A DNA stretch of 64,000 nucleotides from Clostridia bacterium (GCA_017461945.1 JAFTSB010000038.1:1-64000), one strand, 5' to 3'. Shown: positions 35,492 to 44,860, counted from the stretch's first letter. A program made the numbers and translations. The notes: generated from the letters alone by a model not told the origin.

Positions 35492-36502
35492 ATGACCGAA
35501 GTTACCATTTCCTTTCCCGGTATTGGCATCGAGCCCTTTACCGTGGATAAGATCGCCTTTGCCTTTGGCGACATCGAGGTGCGTTGGTATGGCATTTTAC
35601 TGACCCTTGGTATTGTGCTTGGCCTTTGCTATGCCTTGTATCGCTGCAAAACGGAAGGCATTAAAACCGATGATATATTGGATTATGCTTTATGGACCGT
35701 GACGCTGGCCATTATCGGCGCGCGTTTGTACTATGTACTTACCACCCTAAAGGATCCCATTACAGGGGAGTGGAATTATCATAGCTTTGTAGATGTGATT
35801 GCCATTTGGGAGGGCGGTATTGCCATGTACGGTTCAATTATTGGCGGTGCCATAGCGCTCCTTTTGGTAAGTAAATTCAAAAAATTCAACAAAAACCAAG
35901 TGCTGAAGGTATTTGATATGGTTGCACCCGGTGTTATGCTGGGTCAGATCATCGGCCGGTGGGGCAACTTTGTCAACGGCGAAGCTCACGGCATTGAAAC
36001 CGCCGAAAACTTTTTCCTGCGTATGGGTTTGATGGGGGCGGCGGACGGAGCCAATTATAATAGCTTTACCTATTTTCATCCCACCTTCCTTTACGAATCC
36101 CTTTGGAATTTGGTTGGGTTTATTCTCATCAATATTTTTTATAAGAAAAAGAAATTTGACGGCCAGATTACCTTAATGTATTTGGCATGGTACGGCTTTG
36201 GCCGTATGTTTATTGAGGGGCTGCGTACGGACAGCCTTTATATCGGCGTGTTCCGCATTTCGCAGGTTGTAGGCTTTTTGTGCTTTGTGATCTGCACCGC
36301 ATTGCTGGTATATTTTATTCTTCGTCAGCGGCGTGGCGCGTTGGATACGGAGGATTATGCTCCCGTTTATGAAAAGCTACGCGGCTTTGGCTTGTGTCGG
36401 CGCACGGCCGAAGGGAAAGAAAGAGAAGAAGCGCCGCTTGCAAACGAAAAAGAGGAAGCGTTGAAAGAAAAAAATTCCGATGCGGAAGAAAAGGAGGAAT
36501 GA
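35492..36502 (+). CDS. lgt: Prolipoprotein diacylglyceryl transferase
   Basis: A 336-residue membrane enzyme that moves diacylglycerol to the lipobox Cys of prolipoproteins, the first step of lipoprotein maturation. About seven membrane helices and the signature GRWGNFVNGEAHG (156-167) are present. RWYGILL near the start and the YGFGRMFIEGLRTDS block also match. Length is about 50 residues over the usual, because of a charged cytoplasmic C-terminal tail (about 296-336) rich in Glu and Lys. Several lipoproteins in this window (755 and 47033 genes) are expected clients. Confidence 0.96.
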   Translation: MTEVTISFPGIGIEPFTVDKIAFAFGDIEVRWYGILLTLGIVLGLCYALYRCKTEGIKTDDILDYALWTVTLAIIGARLYYVLTTLKDPITGEWNYHSFVDVIAIWEGGIAMYGSIIGGAIALLLVSKFKKFNKNQVLKVFDMVAPGVMLGQIIGRWGNFVNGEAHGIETAENFFLRMGLMGAADGANYNSFTYFHPTFLYESLWNLVGFILINIFYKKKKFDGQITLMYLAWYGFGRMFIEGLRTDSLYIGVFRISQVVGFLCFVICTALLVYFILRQRRGALDTEDYAPVYEKLRGFGLCRRTAEGKEREEAPLANEKEEALKEKNSDAEEKEE

Positions 36503-36505
36503 GCA

Positions 36506-37363
36506 ATGCCGAATATCATAGATGGAAAAGCCATTTCGGCCGATATTCGTCGTGAGCTTGCCGAAAAAACGGCTGATTTTAAGGCGAGAAATGGGTTTGC
36601 ACCTTGTCTCGCCGTGATTATCGTGGGCGAGGATCCCGCCTCTAAGGTCTATGTGCGTAACAAGCACCGTGCCTGCGAGGAGATCGGATTTACCTCTCTT
36701 GGCTACGAGCTGCCTGCCGAAACCACCGAAGAAGAACTGATCTCCCTTGTCAAAAAGTTGAATGCCGATGACAGCGTACACGGCATTTTGGTGCAACTGC
36801 CCTTACCCCGTCATTTGGATGAGGAGAAGGTACTGTTGACTATTGATCCTCGCAAGGATGTGGACGCCTTTCACCCTTATAACGTGGGCAAGATCATGAT
36901 TGGGAATTATGATTTTTTGCCTTGCACTCCTGCAGGCGTTATGGAATTGTTGAAACGAAGCAATATTTCCATTGAAGGCAAGGAGTGTGTGGTGGTTGGT
37001 CGCTCGAATATTGTGGGAAAGCCGCAGGCAATGCTTTTGTTGCAGGCAAACGGTACCGTAACCGTGTGTCACAGCCGCACAAAAAATCTCAAGGACGTCT
37101 GCCGTCGCGCCGATATTCTGGTGGCTGCAATCGGCAAGCCTGAATTCTTTGATGCTTCCTATATTAAAGAAGGCGCCGTGGTCATTGACGTGGGCATGAA
37201 TCGCCGTCCTACTGATGGCAAGCTGTGCGGTGATGTGGATTATGCCTCGGTAGCGCCTCACACCTCGTTTATCACCCCCGTGCCCGGTGGCGTAGGTCCT
37301 ATGACCATTGCAATGCTGATGCAGAATACCTTCACGGCCGCGGCTAAAATGGGCGTGAAATGA
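36506..37363 (+). CDS. folD: Methylenetetrahydrofolate dehydrogenase / cyclohydrolase
   Basis: A 285-residue bifunctional FolD that interconverts 5,10-methylene- and 10-formyl-tetrahydrofolate with NADP. The catalytic segment is YVRNKHRAC (Tyr and Lys), then HGILVQLPLPRH, the dinucleotide loop VVGRSNIVGKP, and TPVPGGVGPMT. It starts 3 bases after lgt with GGAGG upstream and closes the operon at a strong terminator. Confidence 0.97.
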   Translation: MPNIIDGKAISADIRRELAEKTADFKARNGFAPCLAVIIVGEDPASKVYVRNKHRACEEIGFTSLGYELPAETTEEELISLVKKLNADDSVHGILVQLPLPRHLDEEKVLLTIDPRKDVDAFHPYNVGKIMIGNYDFLPCTPAGVMELLKRSNISIEGKECVVVGRSNIVGKPQAMLLLQANGTVTVCHSRTKNLKDVCRRADILVAAIGKPEFFDASYIKEGAVVIDVGMNRRPTDGKLCGDVDYASVAPHTSFITPVPGGVGPMTIAMLMQNTFTAAAKMGVK

Positions 37364-37364
37364 T

Positions 37365-37400
37365 AAAAAAGAAGGATGCTGTCAGCATCCTTCTTTTTTC
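37365..37400 (+). terminator. Terminator of the ymfF-ymfH-lgt-folD operon
   Basis: A perfect 16-bp stem (37365-37380 with 37384-37399) with a 3-base loop and flanking A and T tracts. Confidence 0.92.
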
Positions 37401-37429
37401 TGGACTTTGATATAGAATTGTGCTATACT
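37401..37429 (+). promoter_or_regulatory. Promoter of the sigma factor / beta-propeller operon
   Basis: Extended -10 TGCTATACT (37421-37429) with a weak -35 TGGACT (37401-37406) and a 17-base spacer. It does not look like an ECF-type -35 (no AAC), so autoregulation is not shown by this site. Confidence 0.5.
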
Positions 37430-37522
37430 AAAAATAATCTCCTATGACATGTAACCTATCTATTCCAAATTCTGTGTATTAGGGTGAAGGGTACCCGAGC
37501 CAAGTGAAGGGAGGCGAGGACT

Positions 37523-38077
37523 TTGGAGGATAAACGCATCGTAGATCTGTATTGGGAGCGCTCTGAGACGGCGATTGCGGAAAGTCAAAAGAAATACGGG
37601 AAATATTGCTATACCATTGCCTATAACATCCTATGCGATCGCGGCGACAGCGACGAGTGTGTGAATGACACCTGGCTGGGCGCGTGGAACGCTATGCCCC
37701 CGGCCAAACCACAGCACTTGGCCTCGTTTTTGGGGCGGATCACCCGCAATCTGTCACTCAATCGCCTGGAGCGTTCTTTGGCGCAAAAGCGTGGTGGGGG
37801 ACGGTCTGTTTTGGTGGTGGAGGAGTTAGAAGACTGCCTGCCCGCACGGGAAGGTGATGTTACCGATGAAATCGTTTTGCGCGCCGCCATCAACGGCTTT
37901 CTGCGTAGCTTGCCCCGTGTCACGATGATCGTGTTTCTGCAACGCTATTGGTTTTTCAGACCTATCAAAGAGATAGCGGAGGAACAAAATCTTTCCGAGA
38001 GTAACGTCAAGGTACTTTTGCATCGCACCCGAAAGCTTTTTAAGCAGTATTTGGAAGAAAAGGGGATCGTTATATGA
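37523..38077 (+). CDS. ECF-like RNA polymerase sigma factor
   Basis: A 184-residue sigma-70-family protein with only regions 2 and 4. Region 2 (about 8-85) contains YTIAYNILCDRGDSDECVNDTWLGAW, and region 4 (about 125-178) ends in an HTH with IAEEQNLSESNVKVLLHRTRK. A region-3 linker is missing, as in ECF sigma factors. The start is TTG with GGGAGGCGAGG before it. The 3' end overlaps the next gene by 4 bases (ATGA), so the pair is coupled in 1:1 fashion, typical of a sigma factor with its membrane regulator. Confidence 0.88.
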   Translation: MEDKRIVDLYWERSETAIAESQKKYGKYCYTIAYNILCDRGDSDECVNDTWLGAWNAMPPAKPQHLASFLGRITRNLSLNRLERSLAQKRGGGRSVLVVEELEDCLPAREGDVTDEIVLRAAINGFLRSLPRVTMIVFLQRYWFFRPIKEIAEEQNLSESNVKVLLHRTRKLFKQYLEEKGIVI

Positions 38078-39966
38078 AAAACATAAAAATGGCCAGAAGC
38101 CTGGATCTGGTAGACGATGATCTGCTGGAGCAGGCCGAACCGCGTGGCAGGCGGACAAGGGCTGAATTTCATTTGAAAAAGGTTATTCTGGTGGCTTGTA
38201 TCACCATTTTGTTAACGGCAGGATGCCTGTGGTTGTTCATTCCGTTTAATACCGATTTGCCGGATGTATCCATGTATCGTGAAAGTGAATACTATGATAT
38301 CATTCAAAAACTGAATGTTGCCACCTTTGTAAAACCTAAGAATAAGAATAATTTTGATAAATATATCGGCAATATTTTCAAAGGGGCTACAATGGCGGAT
38401 GGGGCAGCACCGGAATCCGGTGATCCGGGCGATGGCAGATACCGCGAGCTTACAGATAATCAGGTGCAGGGCGTGATCGAGGGAGATCGGATCAAAGGCA
38501 CCGATACCCACATTTTTTATTTAAACGGTAGCCGGTTGGAGGCATATTCCATTGCGGGAGAAAGCTCGGCAATGGTAGGGGCGATCCGCTTGATGGATCG
38601 TATACCGTATGGAACGCTATACGAGGATGAGTGGGAGTTCTATTTGTCTATGGATGGCAAGACCGCAACGGTGGTGGCTTCCTATTACAAGAGCAAATAC
38701 CATGAAAACGACTATTTTGGCGTTTACGTGGATGTGATCTCGCTGGATGTTTCCGATCCTGCGGCTATGCAGATAAAAAAATCCGTAACTGTGTCGGGCG
38801 ACTATCAATCCTCCCGTATGGTGAACGGTCAATTGCTGTTGTTGACGGGCTTTGCGGTCAGCAGCAATCCCGATTTCTCCAAGGAATTCCGCTATTTGCC
38901 CCAAATTGATGTGGGCAATGGGCTTTCTACCATTCCTGCTGCAGATATTATTTGTCCTGAAACCATCAGCCGTGCGCGCTATACAGTGGTGTGCAAGGTG
39001 GCAGAAGAAGGACTTGCACTTTTGGATAGCGCTGCCTTTTTATCGTATTCCGAGGAGGCTTACGTTTCAGAAACGGATATTTTTGTCACGCGGACATATA
39101 CCGAACCTTTCGAGCGAAACGGACTGACTTATGAGCGTACTAAAACGGAGATCTCTTGTATGCGTTATGAAGGAGAGAACTTGGCTTTACAGGGCTCTGT
39201 CAGTGTAAATGGCAGCGTGAAAAATCAATACAGCATGGATGTATACGATGGTATATTGCGTGTGGTGACGACCACAAGAGAATCCTTGCGATCTCAAGAG
39301 GTTGACGGAGAGACGGTTTTATTTGATACCGTCACAGCCGATACGACCAATGCCGATTTGTACTGCATCGACCTTGCCAATTGGCAACCTGTAGCCAGCG
39401 TGGTGGGCTTTGCGCCCGAAGGGGAGAGTGCAGAATCGGTTCGCTTTGATGGCGAAAATGCCTATGTTTGTACAGCAGAGGTTGTGACGGTGACCGACCC
39501 CGTTTATTTCTTTGATCTGCACGACCTGTCGAATATTACCTATAAGGATACCGGCGTGATCGAGGGATATTCTACGTCCTTGATTCAGCTTGGAAATGGG
39601 TATTTGCTTGGTATTGGTGTAGGAGAACGCTCCTCGCTGAAGGTGGAGATTTATGAGGAAAGTGTCACGGGCGTAGTTTCGGTTTGCAAATACGAGCTGA
39701 AGAATGTCTCCTACTCCGAGGCGTATAAATCTTATTTTATTGACCGCGAAAACTGCTTGGTGGGGCTCGGTATTTCGCTTTGGGGCAAGAGCGAGGCGGA
39801 TTCCTACAACGGCTATATTTTGCTTCACTTTGACGGCTTTGAGCTGCGCGAGGTGCTGAAGGAATCTCTTTCCGGCACCAATGAAGAAAAACGTGGCGTG
39901 CTGATCGACGGGTATTTCTATTTGTTTGGAAGGCACGAGTTCAAGGTAAGGTGCATTTATGGATAA
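38074..39966 (+). CDS. Membrane-anchored beta-propeller protein, probable sigma-factor partner
   Basis: A 630-residue protein. Residues 1-35 are cytoplasmic and carry LDLVDDDLLEQA, which resembles the IDDDLIxEA motif I recall in N-termini of clostridial membrane proteins coded next to ECF sigma factors. A membrane helix lies at about 36-55 (VILVACITILLTAGCLWLF). The rest is extracytoplasmic and matches the secreted beta-propeller family (Pfam Beta_propel): repeated F-x-D/G and YV-x-D strands, with GVIEGDRIKGTD near 130 and ENAYVCTAEVVTVTDPVYFFDL late. It overlaps the sigma gene by 4 bases. Topology and context suggest an anti-sigma or sensor; direct anti-sigma activity is inference. Confidence 0.8.
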   Translation: MKNIKMARSLDLVDDDLLEQAEPRGRRTRAEFHLKKVILVACITILLTAGCLWLFIPFNTDLPDVSMYRESEYYDIIQKLNVATFVKPKNKNNFDKYIGNIFKGATMADGAAPESGDPGDGRYRELTDNQVQGVIEGDRIKGTDTHIFYLNGSRLEAYSIAGESSAMVGAIRLMDRIPYGTLYEDEWEFYLSMDGKTATVVASYYKSKYHENDYFGVYVDVISLDVSDPAAMQIKKSVTVSGDYQSSRMVNGQLLLLTGFAVSSNPDFSKEFRYLPQIDVGNGLSTIPAADIICPETISRARYTVVCKVAEEGLALLDSAAFLSYSEEAYVSETDIFVTRTYTEPFERNGLTYERTKTEISCMRYEGENLALQGSVSVNGSVKNQYSMDVYDGILRVVTTTRESLRSQEVDGETVLFDTVTADTTNADLYCIDLANWQPVASVVGFAPEGESAESVRFDGENAYVCTAEVVTVTDPVYFFDLHDLSNITYKDTGVIEGYSTSLIQLGNGYLLGIGVGERSSLKVEIYEESVTGVVSVCKYELKNVSYSEAYKSYFIDRENCLVGLGISLWGKSEADSYNGYILLHFDGFELREVLKESLSGTNEEKRGVLIDGYFYLFGRHEFKVRCIYG

Positions 39967-40004
39967 AAAACGGCTATCTGCCACATGGCAGATAGCCGTT
40001 TTTT
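39965..40004. terminator. Bidirectional terminator between the propeller gene and the MATE gene
   Basis: An 18-bp perfect stem (39965-39982 with 39987-40004), loop ACAT, with A6 and T6 ends. Its right end touches the MATE stop codon. Confidence 0.92.
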
Positions 40005-41376
40005 ATGTAGAAACGTTTTCTTTTGGCATTGCGTTGGATATTGGAATATGCTTTTGCAGCTTGTGTACAACGATGTGATAGGTTGGAATCAGAAAAGCGA
40101 TGGCCAATATCCAGGCAACGGGGCTGGCCAATCCAATGCCTACAAAGCCCCAAATGTCAACCATGACCAGGGCGGCTACACAGCGGCCAACCAGCTCCAG
40201 AACGCCTGCTGCCATAGCGGGCACGCTATAGCCAAGGCCTTGAATGCTGTTGCGCACGGCATTAACCATCATAAGCGATGGGTAAAACAGGGCGTTGCAC
40301 AGCAAGAACTGCGCCACAAGATCCAGTATGACGGTTTCGGTGGCATCCAAAAACAGCAGGGAAACATAACGGCCGAAAAAGATGGAAAAGGGTGTGGCAA
40401 AGGCGCAGAAGGCAAGCCCCAACGCAATGGCACTCCAATAGCCCTTTTTCACGCGGTCGATGCGACCGGCTCCCAGATTTTGTCCACAGTAGGTGGCCAT
40501 AGCGGCACCCAAAGAGTCGGTTGGCGTGGTGAGAAAGGCCTGGGATTTTCCTGCTGCCGTCACGGCTGCCACGGCTGTGCTGCCAAGGGTGTTGGTCACG
40601 GCTTGCACGATAATGGTACCAATGGCCGTAATGGAAAACTGCAGCGCCATCGGCAGGCCGATAAACATTAGATTGCGGCTTAGAGCCGGGCGAAAAACAA
40701 GATCCTGTCGGGATAGGTGAATATCCGATCTTTTCTTGTAAATATAAAACAGGCACATCACACCGGAAAGCAATTGAGAAAGAATGGTGGCCAAGGCTGC
40801 TCCTGCTACACCCATGTCGAATGTTAGAATAAACAAAAGATCCAAAATGACATTGATAAAGGAGGCAACGATCAGAAAATACAAGGGAGTGCGGCTATCG
40901 CCCAAGGCGCGGAGAATGCCGGACAAAGTATTATAAAGCATGGTGGCAGGAATGCCGAGAAAGATGATAAAAATATAAGCGTAAGAACCCTCAAAAATAT
41001 CAGCAGGTGTTTGCATCCAGACGAGGATCTGATGGGTCAACAGGGCAGAAGCAACGGTGACTACCAAGCTGATTGCTATGGAAAGCCAAAGAATGTTGCC
41101 AATAGCGCGGCGCACGCCGTCCATGTCTCGCGCCCCATAATAGCGAGCTACAATAATGGAAAATCCGCTGGATATGCCCATCATAAATCCAACGATCAAA
41201 AAGCTGATCGAGCCGGTGCTGCCAACGGCGGCCAGCGCGCCGGGCCCCAGATATTTACCTACAATGGCGGAATCCACCATGTTGTAAAATTGTTGAAAAA
41301 TATTGCCCAAAAGTAAGGGGAGCAAAAATTGCAAAATGACCGTCATCGGTCTGCCGGTTGTCAGGTCTTTTTTCAT
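40003..41376 (-). CDS. MATE family multidrug/antimicrobial exporter
   Basis: A 457-residue protein with twelve hydrophobic helices in two similar halves. The first half has the MATE/NorM landmarks (LLPLLLGNIFQQFYNMVDSAIVGKYLG, GSTGSISFLIVG). The family exchanges Na+ or H+ for cationic compounds. GGGAGGATTATA precedes the ATG at 41376; a longer upstream reading frame would run past this ribosome binding site and through the promoter region. Single gene, convergent with the propeller gene. The specific substrate is unknown. Confidence 0.92.
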   Translation of the reverse strand: MKKDLTTGRPMTVILQFLLPLLLGNIFQQFYNMVDSAIVGKYLGPGALAAVGSTGSISFLIVGFMMGISSGFSIIVARYYGARDMDGVRRAIGNILWLSIAISLVVTVASALLTHQILVWMQTPADIFEGSYAYIFIIFLGIPATMLYNTLSGILRALGDSRTPLYFLIVASFINVILDLLFILTFDMGVAGAALATILSQLLSGVMCLFYIYKKRSDIHLSRQDLVFRPALSRNLMFIGLPMALQFSITAIGTIIVQAVTNTLGSTAVAAVTAAGKSQAFLTTPTDSLGAAMATYCGQNLGAGRIDRVKKGYWSAIALGLAFCAFATPFSIFFGRYVSLLFLDATETVILDLVAQFLLCNALFYPSLMMVNAVRNSIQGLGYSVPAMAAGVLELVGRCVAALVMVDIWGFVGIGLASPVAWILAIAFLIPTYHIVVHKLQKHIPISNAMPKENVST

Positions 41377-41545
41377 TATAATCCTCCCATTTATTTGTGT
41401 CGCGACTATTTTAATACAAAGCAGGGGCGCTGTCAATTGTCTGAAAGAAAACAAAAGCGGCCTTTTTGTCACATTCTTTTTTCTATGGGTTTCTATTGGC
41501 TTTTAAATATGTTAGAATGGGAGAAAAGAACAAGGAGGACATCCG

Positions 41546-41770
41546 ATGTCACAGATCAAGCTGGGGCGGTATCGCCATTTTAAAGGGATGGAATATGAGG
41601 TCATGGGTGTGGCCAAGCATTCCGAAACGTTAGAGAAAATGGTTGTTTATCGCGCTTTGTATGGCGATGGTGCATGGTGGGTGCGTCCGGCATCTATGTG
41701 GAATGAAACCGTCGAGCGTGATGGCAAGACGATGGCGCGATTTACTTTGATAGAAGAAAAGGAGTTATAA
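41546..41770 (+). CDS. DUF1653 small protein
   Basis: A 74-residue DUF1653 protein: GRYRHFKGMEYEVMGVAKHSET, then the Y-RAL and WVRP block that define the family. The role is unknown; similar proteins often lie next to sugar or nucleotide genes. ACAAGGAGG precedes the ATG. It lies 1 base before the metallophosphoesterase, so they are co-transcribed. Confidence 0.9.
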   Translation: MSQIKLGRYRHFKGMEYEVMGVAKHSETLEKMVVYRALYGDGAWWVRPASMWNETVERDGKTMARFTLIEEKEL

Positions 41771-41771
41771 C

Positions 41772-42848
41772 ATGTTAAAAACAGCCCCTGCCGTTTTTGC
41801 GGTTGGAAATGAATATCAAATTATGGTCACCACTACAAAACCGGCTTTGCTTTCTGTCTTGATAGAAAACGAAGAATATTTTGACGAATCCAATGGCATT
41901 ATGCGCTCGCTTTCCGATTTGCATCGGGTAAGCGTGCCGATGGATGCGTTGGATCGGGCAGGGGAATATATCCTTCGCCTGCGTCCGATTATTGAGCGCA
42001 AGCCCTATTTTACCGAGACCGAAGCGCTCGTGGAGATCCCCTTTGCTTTTTATCCCGTTCCCAAGGAAAATATCCGTGCCTATCATATTGCCGATGCGCA
42101 CAACCGCATTTCAGAGCCTGTGGCTGCGGCAAAAGCTTTTGGCGAGATTGACTTTTTGATTTTAAACGGCGATGTCATCAACCACAGCGGCGACCCTTCA
42201 AAATTTGACAATATTTATGAGATCTGCGCCCGGTTGACGGGCGGCTCCAAGCCGGTGGTCTTTTCCAGAGGGAATCACGATATGCGCGGCAATTATGCCG
42301 AACGCTTTGCTGATTATACTCCCAATGCGCAGGGGCGCACTTATTATAGCTTCCGCTTGGGGAGCATCTGGGGGGTGCTGTTGGATTGCGGAGAGGATAA
42401 AGCCGACGATCATGCTGAATATGGTTATACTGTTTGCTGTCACGCTTTTCGCCAGCGCCAAACCGTATTTTTACACCGATTGATCGCAGAAAAAGAGAAG
42501 GAATATGCGGCTGACGGCATTACCCACCGCTTGGTGATCTCGCACGTGCCCTTTGCCCACCGCATGGCAGAACCCTTTGATATCGAAGAAGCGATCTATA
42601 CCGAGTGGTCCAAGCTGCTACGCGAGGAGGTACACCCCAATGTAATGATCTGCGGCCACGTACACCGTCTGGGTGTTTGGGAAATGGGTGGCTCCCATGA
42701 CAATTACGGTCAACCCTGCCCTGTGGTGGTGGGATCCAAGCCCGGCAAGGAGTATTGGGCAGGTTGCGGCTATATCTTTGGCAGAGAAAAGACACAGGTG
42801 ATTTTTACCGATAGTACGGGTGCTGTGCTTGGCGAAGAAATCATTTAA
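41772..42848 (+). CDS. Calcineurin-like metallophosphoesterase
   Basis: A 358-residue protein with an N-terminal beta-sandwich-like domain (about 1-98) and a C-terminal phosphoesterase. The two-metal motifs appear in order: IADAHN (Asp108, His110), LNGDVINH (Asp134), SRGNHD (Asn168, His169), ISHVPF and CGHVHR. The reaction is a phosphoester hydrolysis; the substrate is unknown. The N-terminal domain resembles the sandwich domains of purple-acid-type phosphatases but has no signal peptide. It directly follows DUF1653 and precedes ThuA after its own terminator-free gap and a new promoter. Confidence 0.88.
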   Translation: MLKTAPAVFAVGNEYQIMVTTTKPALLSVLIENEEYFDESNGIMRSLSDLHRVSVPMDALDRAGEYILRLRPIIERKPYFTETEALVEIPFAFYPVPKENIRAYHIADAHNRISEPVAAAKAFGEIDFLILNGDVINHSGDPSKFDNIYEICARLTGGSKPVVFSRGNHDMRGNYAERFADYTPNAQGRTYYSFRLGSIWGVLLDCGEDKADDHAEYGYTVCCHAFRQRQTVFLHRLIAEKEKEYAADGITHRLVISHVPFAHRMAEPFDIEEAIYTEWSKLLREEVHPNVMICGHVHRLGVWEMGGSHDNYGQPCPVVVGSKPGKEYWAGCGYIFGREKTQVIFTDSTGAVLGEEII

Positions 42849-42870
42849 GCACAAAATTCAATAATAATCT

Positions 42871-42899
42871 TGCAACTTTTTGCAAGGAGTGTTATACTA
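42871..42899 (+). promoter_or_regulatory. Promoter of the ThuA-Gfo operon
   Basis: TTGCAA (42871-42876), a 17-base spacer, TATACT (42894-42899). The inverted pair TTGCAA...TTGCAA (42871 and 42881) overlaps the -35 and could be an operator. Confidence 0.72.
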
Positions 42900-42931
42900 A
42901 AGAAAACCATTCTTTTTAAAGGAGTTACAGT

Positions 42932-43669
42932 ATGATTCGCGTATTGGTATGGAATGAATTCCTACACGAAAAAACCAAAGAGCAGGTCAAGGCTATTTAC
43001 CCCAACGGCATTCACAATGCCGTGGCCGATTTTTTGCGTTGCGATGACATCCAAGTAAAAACGGCCACCCTTGACGACGAAAACTGCGGTATTACCAAGG
43101 AAATTTTGGAGGAAACCGATGTTCTGATCTGGTGGGGACATATGGCACACAATAAGGTGCCCGATGAGGTGGCTACGCTGGTTCGCGATGCGGTACATAG
43201 TGGTATGGGTGCTATCTTCCTGCATTCTGCTCATCACTCCAAGCCCTTCAAAATGTTGATGGGCACTCCGTGCAGCTTGACTTGGCGCGAAAGTGGAGAT
43301 AGTGAGTTGGTTTGGGTGACCGATCCTTCTCATCCCATCACGCAAGGCATCCATTATGCCATTTCTCTCCCCAATGAGGAGACGTACGGCGAGCCTTTCT
43401 CGATCCCCAATCCCGACAAGGTGCTGTTTATCGGCAGTTATTCGGGTGGCGAGGCCTTCCGTTCCGGTTGTCTGTTCCAGCGCGGAAACGGCCAGATCTT
43501 TTATTTCCAGCCCGGTCACGAGACCTTCCCGACCTATTACATTCCCGAGGTGCAGACCGTGATTCGCAATGCGGTTCGTTTTGTGGCTCCTCGCTATCGC
43601 GCAGAAATCAAATGTCCTCACGTACACCATTTCGGCAATCCGGAAGGTTATGAGCGTGTAAAAAAGTAA
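42932..43669 (+). CDS. ThuA-domain protein (glutamine-amidotransferase-like, trehalose utilisation family)
   Basis: A 245-residue ThuA-like protein (class I amidotransferase-like fold): VWNEFLHEKT at the start, DVLIWWGHMAH and FLHSAHHSKPF (with the His of the family), then YSGGEAFRSGC and FYFQPGHETFP. In rhizobia ThuA pairs with the dehydrogenase ThuB to handle 3-keto-trehalose. The next gene is exactly such a Gfo/Idh/MocA partner, 12 bases away. The exact sugar is inferred, not seen. Confidence 0.9.
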   Translation: MIRVLVWNEFLHEKTKEQVKAIYPNGIHNAVADFLRCDDIQVKTATLDDENCGITKEILEETDVLIWWGHMAHNKVPDEVATLVRDAVHSGMGAIFLHSAHHSKPFKMLMGTPCSLTWRESGDSELVWVTDPSHPITQGIHYAISLPNEETYGEPFSIPNPDKVLFIGSYSGGEAFRSGCLFQRGNGQIFYFQPGHETFPTYYIPEVQTVIRNAVRFVAPRYRAEIKCPHVHHFGNPEGYERVKK

Positions 43670-43681
43670 AGGAGAGAAGCA

Positions 43682-44773
43682 ATGGCTAAACTGATCAGAG
43701 TAGGTATCATCGGTTGTGGTGGTATTGCCAATGGCAAGCATATGCCCGCCTTGAAAAAGATTGAGGATTGCGATATGGTCGCATTCTGCGATATTGTTCC
43801 CGAGCGCGCGAAGGAGGCTGCCCAAAAGTATGGCACCCCCGATGCAAAGGTTTATACCGATTATAAGGAACTGCTGAAGGATGCCAGCATTGACGTGGTA
43901 CACGTATGCACACCCAACAGATCCCACAGCTTTATCACCGTGGATGCTTTGGAAGCCGGCAAACACGTCATGTGCGAAAAGCCTATGGCCATCAATTCTG
44001 CTGAAGCAAAAAAGATGCTGGATGCTGCCAAGCGCACCGGCAAAAAGCTTTCCATAGGCTACCAGAGCCGCTTCCGTGATGATGCTATCTATATGAAGCA
44101 AGAAGCAGAGCAGGGCACCTTTGGCGAGATCTATTATGCAAAGGCAACCGCGATTCGTCGTCGCGCTGTTCCCACTTGGGGCGTATTTCTTAACGAATAT
44201 GAGCAGGGAGGCGGCCCACTGATTGATATTGGCACGCACGCCCTGGATCTGACCCTGTACATGATGGATAACTATAAGCCCAAGTATTGTGTCGGTACCA
44301 CCTATCACAAGCTGAACAACGATACCGATCAGGGCAATATGTGGGGCAACTGGGATCCCGAAAAGTTCAGCGTAGAGGATTCTGCCTTTGGCTTTGTGGT
44401 TATGGAAAACGGTGCTACCATCGTTTTGGAATCCTCTTGGGCTTTGAATATGCTGGATCCTCGCGAAGCAGTGACCACGATTTGCGGCACTAAGGGTGGT
44501 GCAGATATGAATGACGGTCTGCGTCTTAATGGTGTGCGTAACGGCCGCCAGTTTGTGATGCAGCCCAGTTTCAAGGCCGGTGGCGTGGCATTCAATGACG
44601 GTGCCAAGAGCGAATCTGCCGCCGATCGTGAGGAAAAGGCATGGATCGAGGCCGTGCGCAACGATACAGACCCCGTTACCCTGCCTGAGCAGGCCTATTG
44701 TGTGACCCGTATTCTGGAGGGTATTTACGAATCTGCCAAGACCGGTGAAATGTTCCGCTTTCAAAACGACTGA
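43682..44773 (+). CDS. Gfo/Idh/MocA family oxidoreductase
   Basis: A 363-residue NAD(P)-dependent sugar oxidoreductase. The N-terminal Rossmann motif is GIIGCGGIANGKH (8-20), then CDIVPERA, HVCTPNRSH, and the catalytic lysine in CEKPMAI (about 98). The C-terminal domain has GGGPLIDIGTHALDL, where the His and Asp complete the site. It follows thuA with AAAGGAGAG before the ATG. Likely oxidises or reduces a keto-sugar together with ThuA, by analogy with ThuB. Confidence 0.92.
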   Translation: MAKLIRVGIIGCGGIANGKHMPALKKIEDCDMVAFCDIVPERAKEAAQKYGTPDAKVYTDYKELLKDASIDVVHVCTPNRSHSFITVDALEAGKHVMCEKPMAINSAEAKKMLDAAKRTGKKLSIGYQSRFRDDAIYMKQEAEQGTFGEIYYAKATAIRRRAVPTWGVFLNEYEQGGGPLIDIGTHALDLTLYMMDNYKPKYCVGTTYHKLNNDTDQGNMWGNWDPEKFSVEDSAFGFVVMENGATIVLESSWALNMLDPREAVTTICGTKGGADMNDGLRLNGVRNGRQFVMQPSFKAGGVAFNDGAKSESAADREEKAWIEAVRNDTDPVTLPEQAYCVTRILEGIYESAKTGEMFRFQND

Positions 44774-44795
44774 TCCAAACCCATAATTTAGAAAA

Positions 44796-44827
44796 GCCGC
44801 CACTGCATAACAAAATGCAGTGGCGGC
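44796..44827 (+). terminator. Hairpin after the Gfo gene
   Basis: A perfect 13-bp stem (44796-44808 with 44815-44827). The T-run is weak (AATACTTTTCTT), so termination may be partial with some read-through into sigG. Confidence 0.72.
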
Positions 44828-44860
44828 AATACTTTTCTTACTCCAAAAAAGGAGAGGAAA

